From: Thermoplasmata archaeon
GTDB taxonomy: Archaea > Thermoplasmatota > Thermoplasmata > Thermoplasmatales > Thermoplasmataceae
Assembly: GCA_021797555.1 (NCBI GenBank)
Contig: JAJZZM010000018.1
Location: forward strand, 1 to 33,726
Length of the DNA stretch: 33,726 nt
Direction of reading: 5' to 3'
The notes beneath the pieces are model-generated. The model was not told the DNA's origin. It was given only the letters and a program-made list of their open reading frames with translations, and did no database searches. A program made the translations under genes and the position numbers. How positions within the stretch are numbered: position 1 is the stretch's first letter; the number at the start of each line of letters is the position of its first letter. This document shows, piece after piece, positions 1-7,860 of this stretch.

Positions 1-1
1 A

Positions 2-340
2 ATGAAGGAGGTGGCAGAGGCAGCAGTATTTGGAAAGCCCGATACAGTTAAGGGTGATACAATAATAGCCTTTGTTACATTGAGGGATGGTTATGAGAAA
101 TCGCCTGAATTAATAGAGAGCATTAAAAGAAGGATGAGGGATAATTTAGGGCCGATAATGGTTCCCGAGGAGATACACATAGTAAATGCCGTGCCAAAAA
201 CAAGGTCGGGCAAGATAATGCGCAGGGTAATAAAGGCGGTGTACTTGAAACAGTTGCCCGGAGATATCAGCACACTGGAAAATGAAGCATCTGTTGATGA
301 GATAAAAAAAGCAGTTGAAATAATAAAGGGAGGCGATTAA
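2..340 (+). CDS. acs: acetyl-CoA synthetase, C-terminal part (5' end outside window)
   Basis: This is the C-terminal lid domain of an AMP-forming acyl/acetyl-CoA synthetase, which activates acetate to acetyl-CoA through acetyl-AMP. The motif PKTRSGKIMRR lies at about residues 65-75 of the visible part. It is the A10 motif of the adenylate-forming family, and its lysine is the catalytic residue that is also the known acetylation target in bacterial Acs. The preceding V-x-x-VPKT context matches the family well. The frame is open at the window edge and full-length proteins are about 650 residues, so only the last sixth is here; the methionine at base 2 is internal. It is followed 19 bases later by an acetate-family transporter, which supports acetate rather than a longer acid as substrate. 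Identity is confident to family; substrate specificity is inferred. Confidence 0.88.
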   Translation: MKEVAEAAVFGKPDTVKGDTIIAFVTLRDGYEKSPELIESIKRRMRDNLGPIMVPEEIHIVNAVPKTRSGKIMRRVIKAVYLKQLPGDISTLENEASVDEIKKAVEIIKGGD

Positions 341-344
341 TATA
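328..344 (+). promoter_or_regulatory. strong Shine-Dalgarno followed by an AUA codon
   Basis: GGGAGGCGAT at 328-337 matches the archaeal GGAGGTGAT ribosome-binding consensus with one mismatch. Four bases later, in frame with the transporter gene, is ATA (342-344). The first in-frame ATG (360) lies 22 bases after the site, which is too far for normal use. Other operon-internal genes in this window have GGTGAT-type sites 4-5 bases before ATG. The site may therefore start translation at AUA, adding six residues to the transporter. Confidence 0.45.
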
Positions 345-359
345 GAGAATGTAAAAGAT

Positions 360-995
360 ATGGAAAGTGAGGAAAAAACATTAACAAAAATGAGGTCAGA
401 GGATCAAACAAATGTTAACCAGTTAAATAAATCATTCCTTGCAGACCCGGCGCCCCTTGGATTGGCTGCCTTTGGATTTACAACATTTCTATTGAGCTTT
501 GTCAATGCAGGAATACTATCATCATCGTCGGCTTCAGTTGTAATGCCACTAGCATTTTCATATGGTGGATTTGCACAATTAATGACTGGCGCTTTTGAAA
601 TGCGCAGGGGTAATACATTTGGCTTTACAGCGTTTACAAGCTATGGTTCATTCTGGTTTTTCTATGGGTTATTAGTATTATTGGCATCATTGAAGATAAT
701 TTCAATACCGGCCACAGCCCTAGGAGTTGCTTTAATTCTCTGGGGATTATTCACATTATATATGTGGGTAAACGCAATAAGGCTTAACCTTTCATTGAAT
801 TTAACATTCCTATTCCTGTGGCTTGCTTTCTTTACACTTGGCTTCGGTTCATATTATTCTATAATTGATCTAACGAGAATAGGTGGCATATTTGGATTTT
901 TAACCGCCTTCTTTGCAGTTTATACAAGCTTTGCAATAGTTAGCAACTCAATTAAAAAGGATTCAATGCCACTTGGGCCGGGATTATTTAAATAA
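360..995 (+). CDS. acetate transporter, GPR1/FUN34/YaaH (SatP) family
   Basis: A 211-residue membrane protein of the acetate uptake transporter family (bacterial SatP/YaaH, fungal GPR1/FUN34). The family signature near the start of the first helix is seen as ADPAPLGLAAF, at about residues 28-38. About six hydrophobic helices follow, including a segment rich in small and aromatic residues (FGFTAFTSYGSFWFFYG), as in SatP. The length fits the family (about 190-210 residues). It lies directly downstream of the acetyl-CoA synthetase gene, so uptake and activation of acetate are probably co-transcribed. The ATG at 360 is the first standard start; an AUA start at 342 is possible because the ribosome-binding site sits just before it. 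Family assignment is strong. Acetate as the main substrate is inferred from family and neighbour. Confidence 0.85.
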   Translation: MESEEKTLTKMRSEDQTNVNQLNKSFLADPAPLGLAAFGFTTFLLSFVNAGILSSSSASVVMPLAFSYGGFAQLMTGAFEMRRGNTFGFTAFTSYGSFWFFYGLLVLLASLKIISIPATALGVALILWGLFTLYMWVNAIRLNLSLNLTFLFLWLAFFTLGFGSYYSIIDLTRIGGIFGFLTAFFAVYTSFAIVSNSIKKDSMPLGPGLFK

Positions 996-998
996 TTT

Positions 999-1325
999 TT
1001 ATTTTTTTAAATTTTTATTGATATATTTTAAAATTAAAGGTATTTTTATTAATGTTCCCGGACTATCTATTATCAGATGTTCTAATGGCTTTTTGTATGG
1101 GTCATATTTATCGATATGAATTTCATACCGGTCAATAAATTCAACAACATGCACACCGAGGTTTGAATTATATATACTGCATCTGTAATCACTTAATTGC
1201 CCCCTGATTTCACCCACCGACCTTTTAAATAATTTAGACTCTTCAGGGTTTATAATATTTTTTGGTATATCAAATTTATCATAGACCAGGGCAAGTGCAC
1301 ATAAATTATTCCACAAATCAAACAT
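999..1325 (-). CDS. hypothetical protein (108 aa)
   Basis: A small soluble protein I do not recognise. It has no signal peptide or membrane segment, two cysteines, and alternating charged and hydrophobic stretches that suggest a compact alpha/beta fold. Its stop lies 3 bases from the convergent transporter stop. Upstream on its own strand an AT-rich TTTAAATATAAAAAT-like stretch (about 1341-1354) could be its TATA box about 22 bases from the ATG, giving a leaderless transcript divergent from the permease gene. The codon pattern (strong A/T at third positions) matches the neighbouring genes, which supports it being real. Function is unknown. Confidence 0.6.
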   Translation of the reverse strand: MFDLWNNLCALALVYDKFDIPKNIINPEESKLFKRSVGEIRGQLSDYRCSIYNSNLGVHVVEFIDRYEIHIDKYDPYKKPLEHLIIDSPGTLIKIPLILKYINKNLKK

Positions 1326-1380
1326 TATTTATTGCAATGTATTTTTATATTTAATTTTTATTTATTCCATATAAGAAATA

Positions 1381-1388
1381 TTTATATA
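1381..1388 (+). promoter_or_regulatory. TATA box for the amino acid permease gene
   Basis: TTTATATA ends 23 bases before the ATG at 1412. This is the spacing expected for a leaderless archaeal transcript. No Shine-Dalgarno sequence precedes the ATG. Confidence 0.65.
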
Positions 1389-1411
1389 TGTTAGTATAAT
1401 ACTAAATTATT

Positions 1412-2983
1412 ATGGATAGTAATAAAAGGTTAAAATCTCGTGGAAATAACGCATCCCTTGAAAAGGGTCAGGTAGGAACATGGGGAGGCATAGCAGAAGA
1501 AATATCGGCAATGGCCCCTGCATGTGATTCTGTTGCATTTGTTGTTGCCTCTGCAGCTTTTGCATTCTTCCTAACGCCATTATCGTTTATAATAGCAACA
1601 CTGACAATGTTTCTTGAGGTAAATACATTATACCATTTATCAAAAAGGCATGCAAGTGCCGGAGGATATTATGGCTATGTTGCAACAGCATTCGGTCCAA
1701 CACCTGCTATTTTTGCGGGTCTTATGTACCCGTTTTACCAGATAGTAAGCACTGCTGCAATACCGGTTTTTGTTGCCGGTGTTGTATTGCCAGGTGTTGT
1801 AAATTACTTTACAGGAATTGGAATGCCTGCATGGATATGGATACCATTTATACTTGTATTTATAATAGTTCCAATTGCGGTTGCCATAGTTGGCATAAGA
1901 CCACAGATGAAATATATAAGGGTTGCAGCATTCTTTGAAATAGGTTTCCTTATTGCATTATCTGCAATAATAATATTAAAGGCTCCGGATAATACATTAA
2001 ATGTTTTTAATCCGTACGCATTTCCACAGTATTCTTCATGGTTTGCACCTGAGGGTGGCCCAATAGCCGGTATAGGTCTTGGTATGGTTTTTGGTTTAAC
2101 AAGCTTTATTGGCTATGGTGGTTCTGCTCCTTTGGGTGAGGAGGCAACCCATCCAAAGGCAATTACAAAATCACTTGTGTTCGGATTATTAATAACAGGC
2201 ATAACATTAACCGAGGTTGCATATGCACAGATAGTGGGATGGGGAATACCATTAATGCAATCATTTACAACAAGTGCAATTCCTGGTGTAATAACCGCAA
2301 CAATATATACTGGTGCAATAGGCGGTATAATGTTCTCTTTGGTTGCTTTTAATTCAGCATTTTCTGATTCTGTTGCAATGCAGTCCAACGGTGGCAGGGT
2401 TTATTATGCAATGGGCCGTGATAATATATTACCTAAATTTTTCTCAAAAATACATGAAAGATTTAGAACACCGTCAAATGCATTAATTTTTGTTGCGATA
2501 ATGTCATCAATACTGGCTATAGGTGTAACATTTACAGTAACCTATGGTGCCGGCATATCACCGTATGCAATTATATCAGGCAATTCAGATAACCCCGATG
2601 TTGTAACGGCATTAACAGATTCCTTTGAGTTATTAACAACACTTGCACTTGGCGGTCTTATAATAACACATATATTATTAAATACAAGTGTAATGACAAT
2701 GTTCTACAGGTTAAAGGAAAAACATATAGGCATAAGAAAAATAATACATCCACTGGAGCATTATATATTTCCATCAATAGCAACAATAATATTCATATTT
2801 GTTTTATATGAATCTGTTGTTCCGCCTGTTTATCCCATAACAGACGGTATTGTAATAATTGGATTATATACAGTATTCTCAATTGCATATGCATTATATA
2901 TGAAGAAAATAAAACCAGAAATAGTTAAAAATGCAGGAAAAAGAGTAAATCTTGTTGTGGAAGATGAGATAAAAAATAAATAA
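1412..2983 (+). CDS. amino acid permease, APC superfamily
   Basis: A 523-residue polytopic membrane protein with about 12 hydrophobic segments. The N-terminal region has GTWGGIAEEISAMAPACDS followed by a helix, which resembles the first broken helix of APC-superfamily transporters. A conserved segment with FGLTSFIGYGGSAPLGEEATHPKAI (about residues 230-254) matches the helix 6 region of that family, where substrate contacts occur and a charged GEEA..P..AI turn follows. Such proteins usually import amino acids or polyamines by cation symport. The gene stands alone between a leaderless-type promoter and an AT-rich gap, so there is no operon hint for the substrate. Family assignment is good; substrate is unknown. 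Confidence 0.85.
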   Translation: MDSNKRLKSRGNNASLEKGQVGTWGGIAEEISAMAPACDSVAFVVASAAFAFFLTPLSFIIATLTMFLEVNTLYHLSKRHASAGGYYGYVATAFGPTPAIFAGLMYPFYQIVSTAAIPVFVAGVVLPGVVNYFTGIGMPAWIWIPFILVFIIVPIAVAIVGIRPQMKYIRVAAFFEIGFLIALSAIIILKAPDNTLNVFNPYAFPQYSSWFAPEGGPIAGIGLGMVFGLTSFIGYGGSAPLGEEATHPKAITKSLVFGLLITGITLTEVAYAQIVGWGIPLMQSFTTSAIPGVITATIYTGAIGGIMFSLVAFNSAFSDSVAMQSNGGRVYYAMGRDNILPKFFSKIHERFRTPSNALIFVAIMSSILAIGVTFTVTYGAGISPYAIISGNSDNPDVVTALTDSFELLTTLALGGLIITHILLNTSVMTMFYRLKEKHIGIRKIIHPLEHYIFPSIATIIFIFVLYESVVPPVYPITDGIVIIGLYTVFSIAYALYMKKIKPEIVKNAGKRVNLVVEDEIKNK

Positions 2984-3005
2984 AAATAATTTTATTTGGG
3001 ATGTT

Positions 3006-3225
3006 ATAACAGAATGACTATCATAAACTTTTTTGCAGTTTGGACTCTACCATTACAGGCTCTACACAATCTATCAATTGTTCTGGATTTAAGCTTATGT
3101 CTGCTACCGAAATCTTGCAGTAACTTACATTAATATATATTCTTTATTTTATCGATTAAATCCATTATTGGTTTTGCATAATTTGAATCACTCAATAAAT
3201 TTTCAACGCCATGACCAAGAAGCAT
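3006..3225 (-). other. unrecognised coding-like remnant in a 369-bp gap
   Basis: The gap from 2984 to 3352 has no full gene. On the minus strand a 31-codon frame (3225 to 3130, starting MLLGHGVENLL) is followed directly by another open stretch (about 3129-3006, containing SRTIDRLCRACNGRVQTAKKF) that has no start codon. Base composition there is more gene-like (more G and C) than the flanking AT-rich DNA. This looks like the tail of a broken gene, but I cannot assign a family. It may be noise. Confidence 0.25.
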
Positions 3226-3320
3226 AAATTAAAACGTTGCATTTGAATTTTTTACATACTTATATTATAATTTTGATGGGTGTAAATAGCTATTTTATAT
3301 ATATGTTATAATATTAAAAA

Positions 3321-3330
3321 TTTTTATATG
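3321..3330 (+). promoter_or_regulatory. TATA box for tRNA-Pro
   Basis: TTTTTATATG lies 22 bases before the first base of the tRNA. The same ten-base sequence precedes the aldehyde dehydrogenase gene at 24651, so it looks like a standard promoter element of this genome. Confidence 0.6.
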
Positions 3331-3352
3331 CTATTTTGTTATTGCATGTTAA

Positions 3353-3425
3353 GGGGCCGTGGGGTAGATTGGTATCCTACCAGCTTGGGGTGTTGGTGAC
3401 TCCGATTCAAATTCGGACGGCCCCA
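3353..3425 (+). tRNA. tRNA-Pro (anticodon GGG)
   Basis: A full cloverleaf can be folded. The acceptor stem is GGGGCCG/CGGCCCC with discriminator A. The anticodon stem is CCAGC/GTTGG with loop TTGGGGT, giving anticodon GGG for proline codons CCC/CCU. The T arm is TCCGA-TTCAAAT-TCGGA. CCA is not encoded. A short T-run follows directly and may end transcription. No intron is seen. Confidence 0.93.
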
Positions 3426-3715
3426 TTTTTCATATGGGGATATATATGATGTCAAAAAAATTTATGGTATTTATGCTTAGTATATAGTTCAGGTAATAAA
3501 AACTATAAAAATCATTTTACAATTTAATGTTATTGAAATGGATAAAAGTTAAAATAGATAGAAAAATAAATAGATAGAAAAATATTAAAAATTACATAAA
3601 TATATTGCTAACTTTTTCCATTATTATTTTTATAAAATATATAAAATTTGATGATTTTATTACTGGCAATAACAATTTTTGTCCGTTGGATGTTACCCAC
3701 TAAATTTAATAATAA

Positions 3716-4894
3716 CTAAAAATTTGTCCCTTTCAATGATTCCCCCGTTATAAGAAGTATCAGAGAAATGGGAACTATCAGTGCAAATGCCAGTATTCCT
3801 GTTGCATTGATACCTATTATAACTACAATATACGGAATTATAAGAGCTCCAACCGCACTTGAAACCCCTCTGAATGTATACAGAGAGGATGCGCTTCTTC
3901 CAAGAAAGTTGACATTCACAGATCCCTGGAGGTAAACATTGAAAAGTATTATACAGCTGTCAAAGGAAATTCCCGCTGCAATCCATACAGATATCTCTGA
4001 TACCCTGTTTGAAAAAATATATGACGAGGTTATAATCATAAAGGCATACACAATGGCCCATGACACAATCCAGTAACCTGTTTTCCTTCTAGGGTTAAGA
4101 ACCCCCATTAACGGTCCGGCCACACTTCCTCCAACCATGTATGAGGCATAGAAAATTACGTACCACACTGATCCCGCAGTTTCTCTGAGTATAAACACTA
4201 AAGGGACAAGGCCAAAAAAATAAATAAGTGAAAGATAAACTGCCAGCCAGGTCAAGGATCTGTGATTCTTTATTATATATTTCCAGCCATCCATGAAACT
4301 GCCTCTGGATTTAGAAGTAGGCCATGCCGATTCAAGGGAAATAAAAAGTGAGACAAAAGCCGCGGCTGCCATTGCAAGGCAATAAAGGAAAATAGAATCA
4401 AGTTCTCCGATAAAAATAAGGATTATGCCGCCAATCGCAAATCCTCCCACAGCATGTGAGCCGGATATAAGATGGGCATAGCCGTTTGCCCTAAATAAAT
4501 CTGATTTTTCAATAAGTAGAGGAAGAACTGTATGGCCCGCAGTCCATGCAAAGTTATCCGACATTGCTATCATCGCTACAGAAATTATCAATATTGATGA
4601 CGTGATTAGATTCAGGCGAATCACAATATCTAGGAACAGAGCAATGATAGCTATTGTTCCATATGACCCAACGAAGATGGTCCTTTTGTTTTTAATTCTA
4701 TCTACAAGCGGCCCGGTAAGGAATGTCAGGGCATACACCCCATACTGTGCAAACAGAACCAACCCTGTGAAAATGAGGCTTCCTGAATATAGATAGGCGA
4801 ATACTGGTATAACGAGCACGTACAGGCTGAAAGCAAAGCTTGTGAATGCTACTCTTATAAGGTAGAGATGGAATCTTCTGTTATGCCTTAGCAT
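3716..4894 (-). CDS. MFS transporter with atypical codon use
   Basis: A 392-residue major facilitator superfamily protein with about 12 hydrophobic segments. The loop between helices 2 and 3 reads GPLVDRIKNKRT (about residues 61-72), the MFS G-x-x-x-D-x-x-x-x-[KR] motif. The N-terminal half carries the usual charged segment and the C-terminal half ends soon after the last helix, as expected for small drug- or metabolite-efflux members. An AGAGGCAGG site close to the ATG serves as ribosome-binding site, so it is not leaderless. Codon use differs from its neighbours, with more CTC, CTG, GTG, GCC and GGA and less of the TTA that dominates elsewhere. With its isolation between gene-poor, AT-rich stretches, this suggests acquisition from a related but less AT-rich archaeon. 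Substrate is unknown. Confidence 0.8.
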   Translation of the reverse strand: MLRHNRRFHLYLIRVAFTSFAFSLYVLVIPVFAYLYSGSLIFTGLVLFAQYGVYALTFLTGPLVDRIKNKRTIFVGSYGTIAIIALFLDIVIRLNLITSSILIISVAMIAMSDNFAWTAGHTVLPLLIEKSDLFRANGYAHLISGSHAVGGFAIGGIILIFIGELDSIFLYCLAMAAAAFVSLFISLESAWPTSKSRGSFMDGWKYIIKNHRSLTWLAVYLSLIYFFGLVPLVFILRETAGSVWYVIFYASYMVGGSVAGPLMGVLNPRRKTGYWIVSWAIVYAFMIITSSYIFSNRVSEISVWIAAGISFDSCIILFNVYLQGSVNVNFLGRSASSLYTFRGVSSAVGALIIPYIVVIIGINATGILAFALIVPISLILLITGESLKGTNF

Positions 4895-5042
4895 GTTCCT
4901 GCCTCTTTAACAGCCATATTATTGCATAATTAGGCATATTATAAAATTTATTGTTTATAAAGTTTATAAAGCTTTAATTTGATTGACCATGGAAGTTCAC
5001 ACTATCTTCAGATATTGTCCCAGATATTTGTGCAACCAAATA

Positions 5043-5186
5043 CTATTTAAACAGAAATCTTTGCCATGCAATTACCATAAATAATAAAAATGCTATCTCA
5101 ATAAATGCTGATAAAATATATAATATAATTGACCTTTTTAGAAAATGCATATGGAAACTTGGTCCCCTCAAATTATATATAACCAT
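5043..5186 (-). CDS. possible small membrane protein (47 aa)
   Basis: A 47-codon frame begins MVIYNLRGPSF, continues into a run of about 23 hydrophobic residues (positions 19-40, with a single Glu) and ends WQRFLFK, so a single membrane-spanning helix with a basic C-terminal end is predicted. GGTGAT overlaps the region just before the ATG, and TTTAATATAAA lies about 20 bases upstream, so both a promoter and a ribosome-binding site are conceivable. It lies in a 417-bp gap that otherwise holds no gene. It could also be a fragment of a lost membrane protein. I do not recognise the family. Confidence 0.4.
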   Translation of the reverse strand: MVIYNLRGPSFHMHFLKRSIILYILSAFIEIAFLLFMVIAWQRFLFK

Positions 5187-5274
5187 ATCACCATTTTTAT
5201 ATTAAAATAATATTTAATAAGTTGATTAATAAATGTAGTATGAAAAACGCATATAAATAAATCCTTCGGCGTGC

Positions 5275-5299
5275 TTAAATATAAAAATATAAATATAAA
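5275..5299 (+). promoter_or_regulatory. TATA region for the small basic protein gene
   Basis: An uninterrupted series of overlapping TATA-like elements (AAATATAAAAATATAAATAT) lies 13-37 bases before the ATG at 5312. The most upstream copies are correctly placed for a leaderless or nearly leaderless transcript. Confidence 0.5.
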
Positions 5300-5311
5300 C
5301 CTAGTGATTAA

Positions 5312-5446
5312 ATGGGCGACGATAAGGACAAGTATAAAAAGAAGGGAGAGAATACAGGCAAAGCTATGAGAGATGCGACTGAAAAAACAAAATCAGCTTT
5401 TAGTGGATTTAAAAAAGGGTTCAAGAAAGATAAAGATGGTAAATAA
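5312..5446 (+). CDS. small lysine-rich charged protein (44 aa)
   Basis: A 44-codon frame starting MGDDKDKYKKKGENTGKAM and ending KKDKDGK. About a third of residues are lysine and there are several aspartates and glutamates, with only a short amphipathic centre (about residues 22-36, ATEKTKSAFSGFKKGF). There is no cysteine or membrane segment. It has a good promoter and codon use like its neighbours. It lies alone between two gene-poor stretches. It could bind nucleic acid or be a stress-type disordered protein, but this is only inference from composition. I do not recognise a family. Confidence 0.55.
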   Translation: MGDDKDKYKKKGENTGKAMRDATEKTKSAFSGFKKGFKKDKDGK

Positions 5447-5897
5447 TATAAAAACATGCTAATAATTTAACATTAATTGCATCTGATTATGCTAAATATT
5501 TTATTAAATTAGCATTGTAGTTTTTTACACTAAAATAAATTGTTTAAAATTTTCAAATTCCTAGTTTGGATATATAAGGTTCAATTCTAAATATGTTTAT
5601 TAAAATTATTAGGAATATGTAGGAGTAATTATTTATAAACAATTTTGGCACTTAGTTTCTATCATATGAATAATTTGTGGTAAATTTTAACTAATTTTTA
5701 ATGGCATAAATAATGTAGTGTTATATGTATTTTCAGAGCTCAGTATTAACATAGTCAATTTTACAGCAAATTCAATATACTATTTTCTCATATACATTTT
5801 TATTACCTTAACATGTTAAACATATATTTATATTAATAAATAGTTAATGAATTAAGTAAAAACTTAAAAATATAAAATTAATAGAATATATATTAGT
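5447..5897 (+). other. 451-bp gap, no gene seen
   Basis: Very AT-rich sequence between two convergent gene ends. No open frame longer than about 20 codons with a plausible start, no tRNA and no clear hairpin were found. An isolated TATA-like ATTTATAAAC (about 5630-5641) could drive a short RNA, but nothing supports one. Confidence 0.4.
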
Positions 5898-6803
5898 TTA
5901 TGATAATACCTTATAGATAACGCCCTTCTCACTGTATATCCTGTTTTCAGCCTCATCAAAAACTACACTGTGTATTCCATCTATTATCTCATCTGTTACC
6001 TCAAGGCCACGGTGTGCCGGCAGGCAGTGCAGAAATATATAATTTTTATCCGCATAATCCGTTAATTCCGGATTTACCTGGTAATCCTTAAACAATTTCT
6101 CCCTTTCTGCCTTTTCATTTTCATCTCCCATTGATACCCATACATCGGTATAAACAACATCCGCAGAATCTACCGCTGTTCTAGGGTCTCTGACTATTTC
6201 TATTTTATTGCCTGTTTTTAATGATAAGTCTTTAGCCCTATATATGATATCTTTATCGGGTTCATGGTTCTCAGGACATGCTATCGATATATCAATACCC
6301 AAAATTGATGCACCTAATAATAACGAATTTGCCATGTTATTGCCATCGCCGATATATGCAAGCTTTAATCCATTTAATTTGTGTTTCTTTTCGTATATGG
6401 TCATAAAATCTGCAACAATCTGCATTGGGTGTTCCTTATTATCCAGGGCATTTAAAACAGGTATAGAAGAATTTTTTGCCAGTTCAACAACATTATCATG
6501 GCTATACGCCCTGTAAGAAATTATATCAACTAATCTTGACATCACCTTAGCAGTATCAGAAATTGTTTCACCATCGCCTAAATGCATATCCTTAGGGCTC
6601 AAATATATAGCATGGCCGTTTAACTGTTTCATTGCAACTTCCAGTGATATTCTTGTCCTTGTACTGGGTTTTTCAAAGATCATGCCAAGAATCTTCTTTT
6701 CTGAAAATTTAATCGTTCTATCCTTTTTTAATTTTATTGATAAATCTATAATGTCCTCTAAATCATCCTTCATGTCATAAACTGATAAAATATCTCTTTT
6801 CAT
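5898..6803 (-). CDS. argF: ornithine carbamoyltransferase
   Basis: Transfers the carbamoyl group of carbamoyl phosphate to ornithine, giving citrulline for arginine synthesis. All family motifs are present: STRTR at 47-51 (carbamoyl phosphate), HPMQ at 125-128 (HPCQ/HPTQ box), SMGDE at 224-228 (the SMG ornithine loop, which separates it from aspartate carbamoyltransferase), and HCLP at 259-262 with the catalytic cysteine. At 301 residues it is of normal length. It lies 24 bases downstream of the thioredoxin reductase gene on the same strand, so co-transcription is possible, although the short gap itself contains TATA-like sequence. No other arginine-pathway gene is adjacent. Confidence 0.95.
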   Translation of the reverse strand: MKRDILSVYDMKDDLEDIIDLSIKLKKDRTIKFSEKKILGMIFEKPSTRTRISLEVAMKQLNGHAIYLSPKDMHLGDGETISDTAKVMSRLVDIISYRAYSHDNVVELAKNSSIPVLNALDNKEHPMQIVADFMTIYEKKHKLNGLKLAYIGDGNNMANSLLLGASILGIDISIACPENHEPDKDIIYRAKDLSLKTGNKIEIVRDPRTAVDSADVVYTDVWVSMGDENEKAEREKLFKDYQVNPELTDYADKNYIFLHCLPAHRGLEVTDEIIDGIHSVVFDEAENRIYSEKGVIYKVLS

Positions 6804-6827
6804 AAATAAGTAAGTATAAAAATAAAT

Positions 6828-7793
6828 TTAAAACTTTTTATTCATTTTATCCATATATAATGTTATTGCAGCCCTTGAACCATCGCCCACTGCTGTTGCT
6901 ATCTGTTCTTCACTGCCTGCAAGTACATCTCCGGCCGCATATATTCCTGGTATTGAGGTTCTTCCTTTTTCATCTGCTATAATAAATCCATGTTTGTCAA
7001 GTTTAACCCCTATATTTTTCAAGAATGATGTTTGCGGTATAACCCCTATGTAAATAAAGGCACCGTCAACGCTTATTGTTTCCTCCTTATTGGTTTCAGT
7101 ATTTTTGTATTTTATGCCTGTTAACTTTTTGCCATCACCTACAAATTCTTCGGTTTCAGCGTTCAATAAAAACGGTATTTTCTTTTCATCTATACTTTCT
7201 GTATAAGCTTCCTCACATTTCTTTATTTTTGAATGCGATATTATTGAAACGCTTTTGGCTATTCCATCTAAATATAATGCCGAAATAGCTCCGGAATTCC
7301 CACCACCAATAACTGCCACAGATTTATCTTTGAATAGATACCCATCACAGGTGGAACAATAGGATATGCCCTTGCCATAATATGTGTCTTCACCCTTCAC
7401 ATTCATTTTTCTATGTGTTGTGCCTGTTGTTATTATTACGGCCTTTGCAGTGAATTCCTTCTTGTCCGTTTCAATAATAAATTTATCACCATCTCTTTTT
7501 ATATCTCTTACATCTATTTCCGTTATAATTTTTCCATATTCCGAATAATGTTTTCTAAAATCCTCTGCAAGATCTGATCCTTCAACCGCCTTATAGCCTA
7601 AATAATTCTCAACCAAAGGTGATACTGCAGTATTTCCACCAGGAACTGCCTCCCTTTCAAGTATTGCAACGCTTAATCCAGACCTTTTTATGTAAATGCC
7701 CGCAGAATAGCCTGCTGCACCTGCACCAATTATTATAACATCATAATTAGTTTCATAGTCTCTCTCATTTGATCTTACGTTAAAATTCATCAT
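6828..7793 (-). CDS. trxB: thioredoxin reductase-like flavoprotein
   Basis: Flavin-dependent thioredoxin reductase family. Numbering from the GTG noted below, the FAD-binding GAGAAG is at 26-31, the redox-active pair is in CSTC (149-152), the second Rossmann motif GGGNSG is at 166-171, and GIYAAGD, typical of FAD binding, is near the C-terminus. The second domain lacks the HRRxxxR motif that binds NADPH in classical enzymes; the corresponding region reads ISHSKIKKCEEAY. The Thermoplasma acidophilum enzyme is reported to lack that motif and not to use NADPH, so this one may also take electrons from another donor. I chose ATG 7793 because GGTGAT (7798-7803) sits four bases before it; a longer GTG start at 7802 would overlap that site. 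Confidence 0.88.
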   Translation of the reverse strand: MMNFNVRSNERDYETNYDVIIIGAGAAGYSAGIYIKRSGLSVAILEREAVPGGNTAVSPLVENYLGYKAVEGSDLAEDFRKHYSEYGKIITEIDVRDIKRDGDKFIIETDKKEFTAKAVIITTGTTHRKMNVKGEDTYYGKGISYCSTCDGYLFKDKSVAVIGGGNSGAISALYLDGIAKSVSIISHSKIKKCEEAYTESIDEKKIPFLLNAETEEFVGDGKKLTGIKYKNTETNKEETISVDGAFIYIGVIPQTSFLKNIGVKLDKHGFIIADEKGRTSIPGIYAAGDVLAGSEEQIATAVGDGSRAAITLYMDKMNKKF

Positions 7794-7860
7794 TATAATC
7801 ACCAGCTAAAATATGCTAAAATAATATATATACTTTTAAAAAATAAAAAAATTATCTTTT

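Noticed and set aside
3545-3590. Repeated AAATAGATAGAAAAAT units that could be a small repeat array
   Set aside because: Only two or three imperfect units without regular spacers; most likely simple AT-rich drift, not a CRISPR or iteron array.
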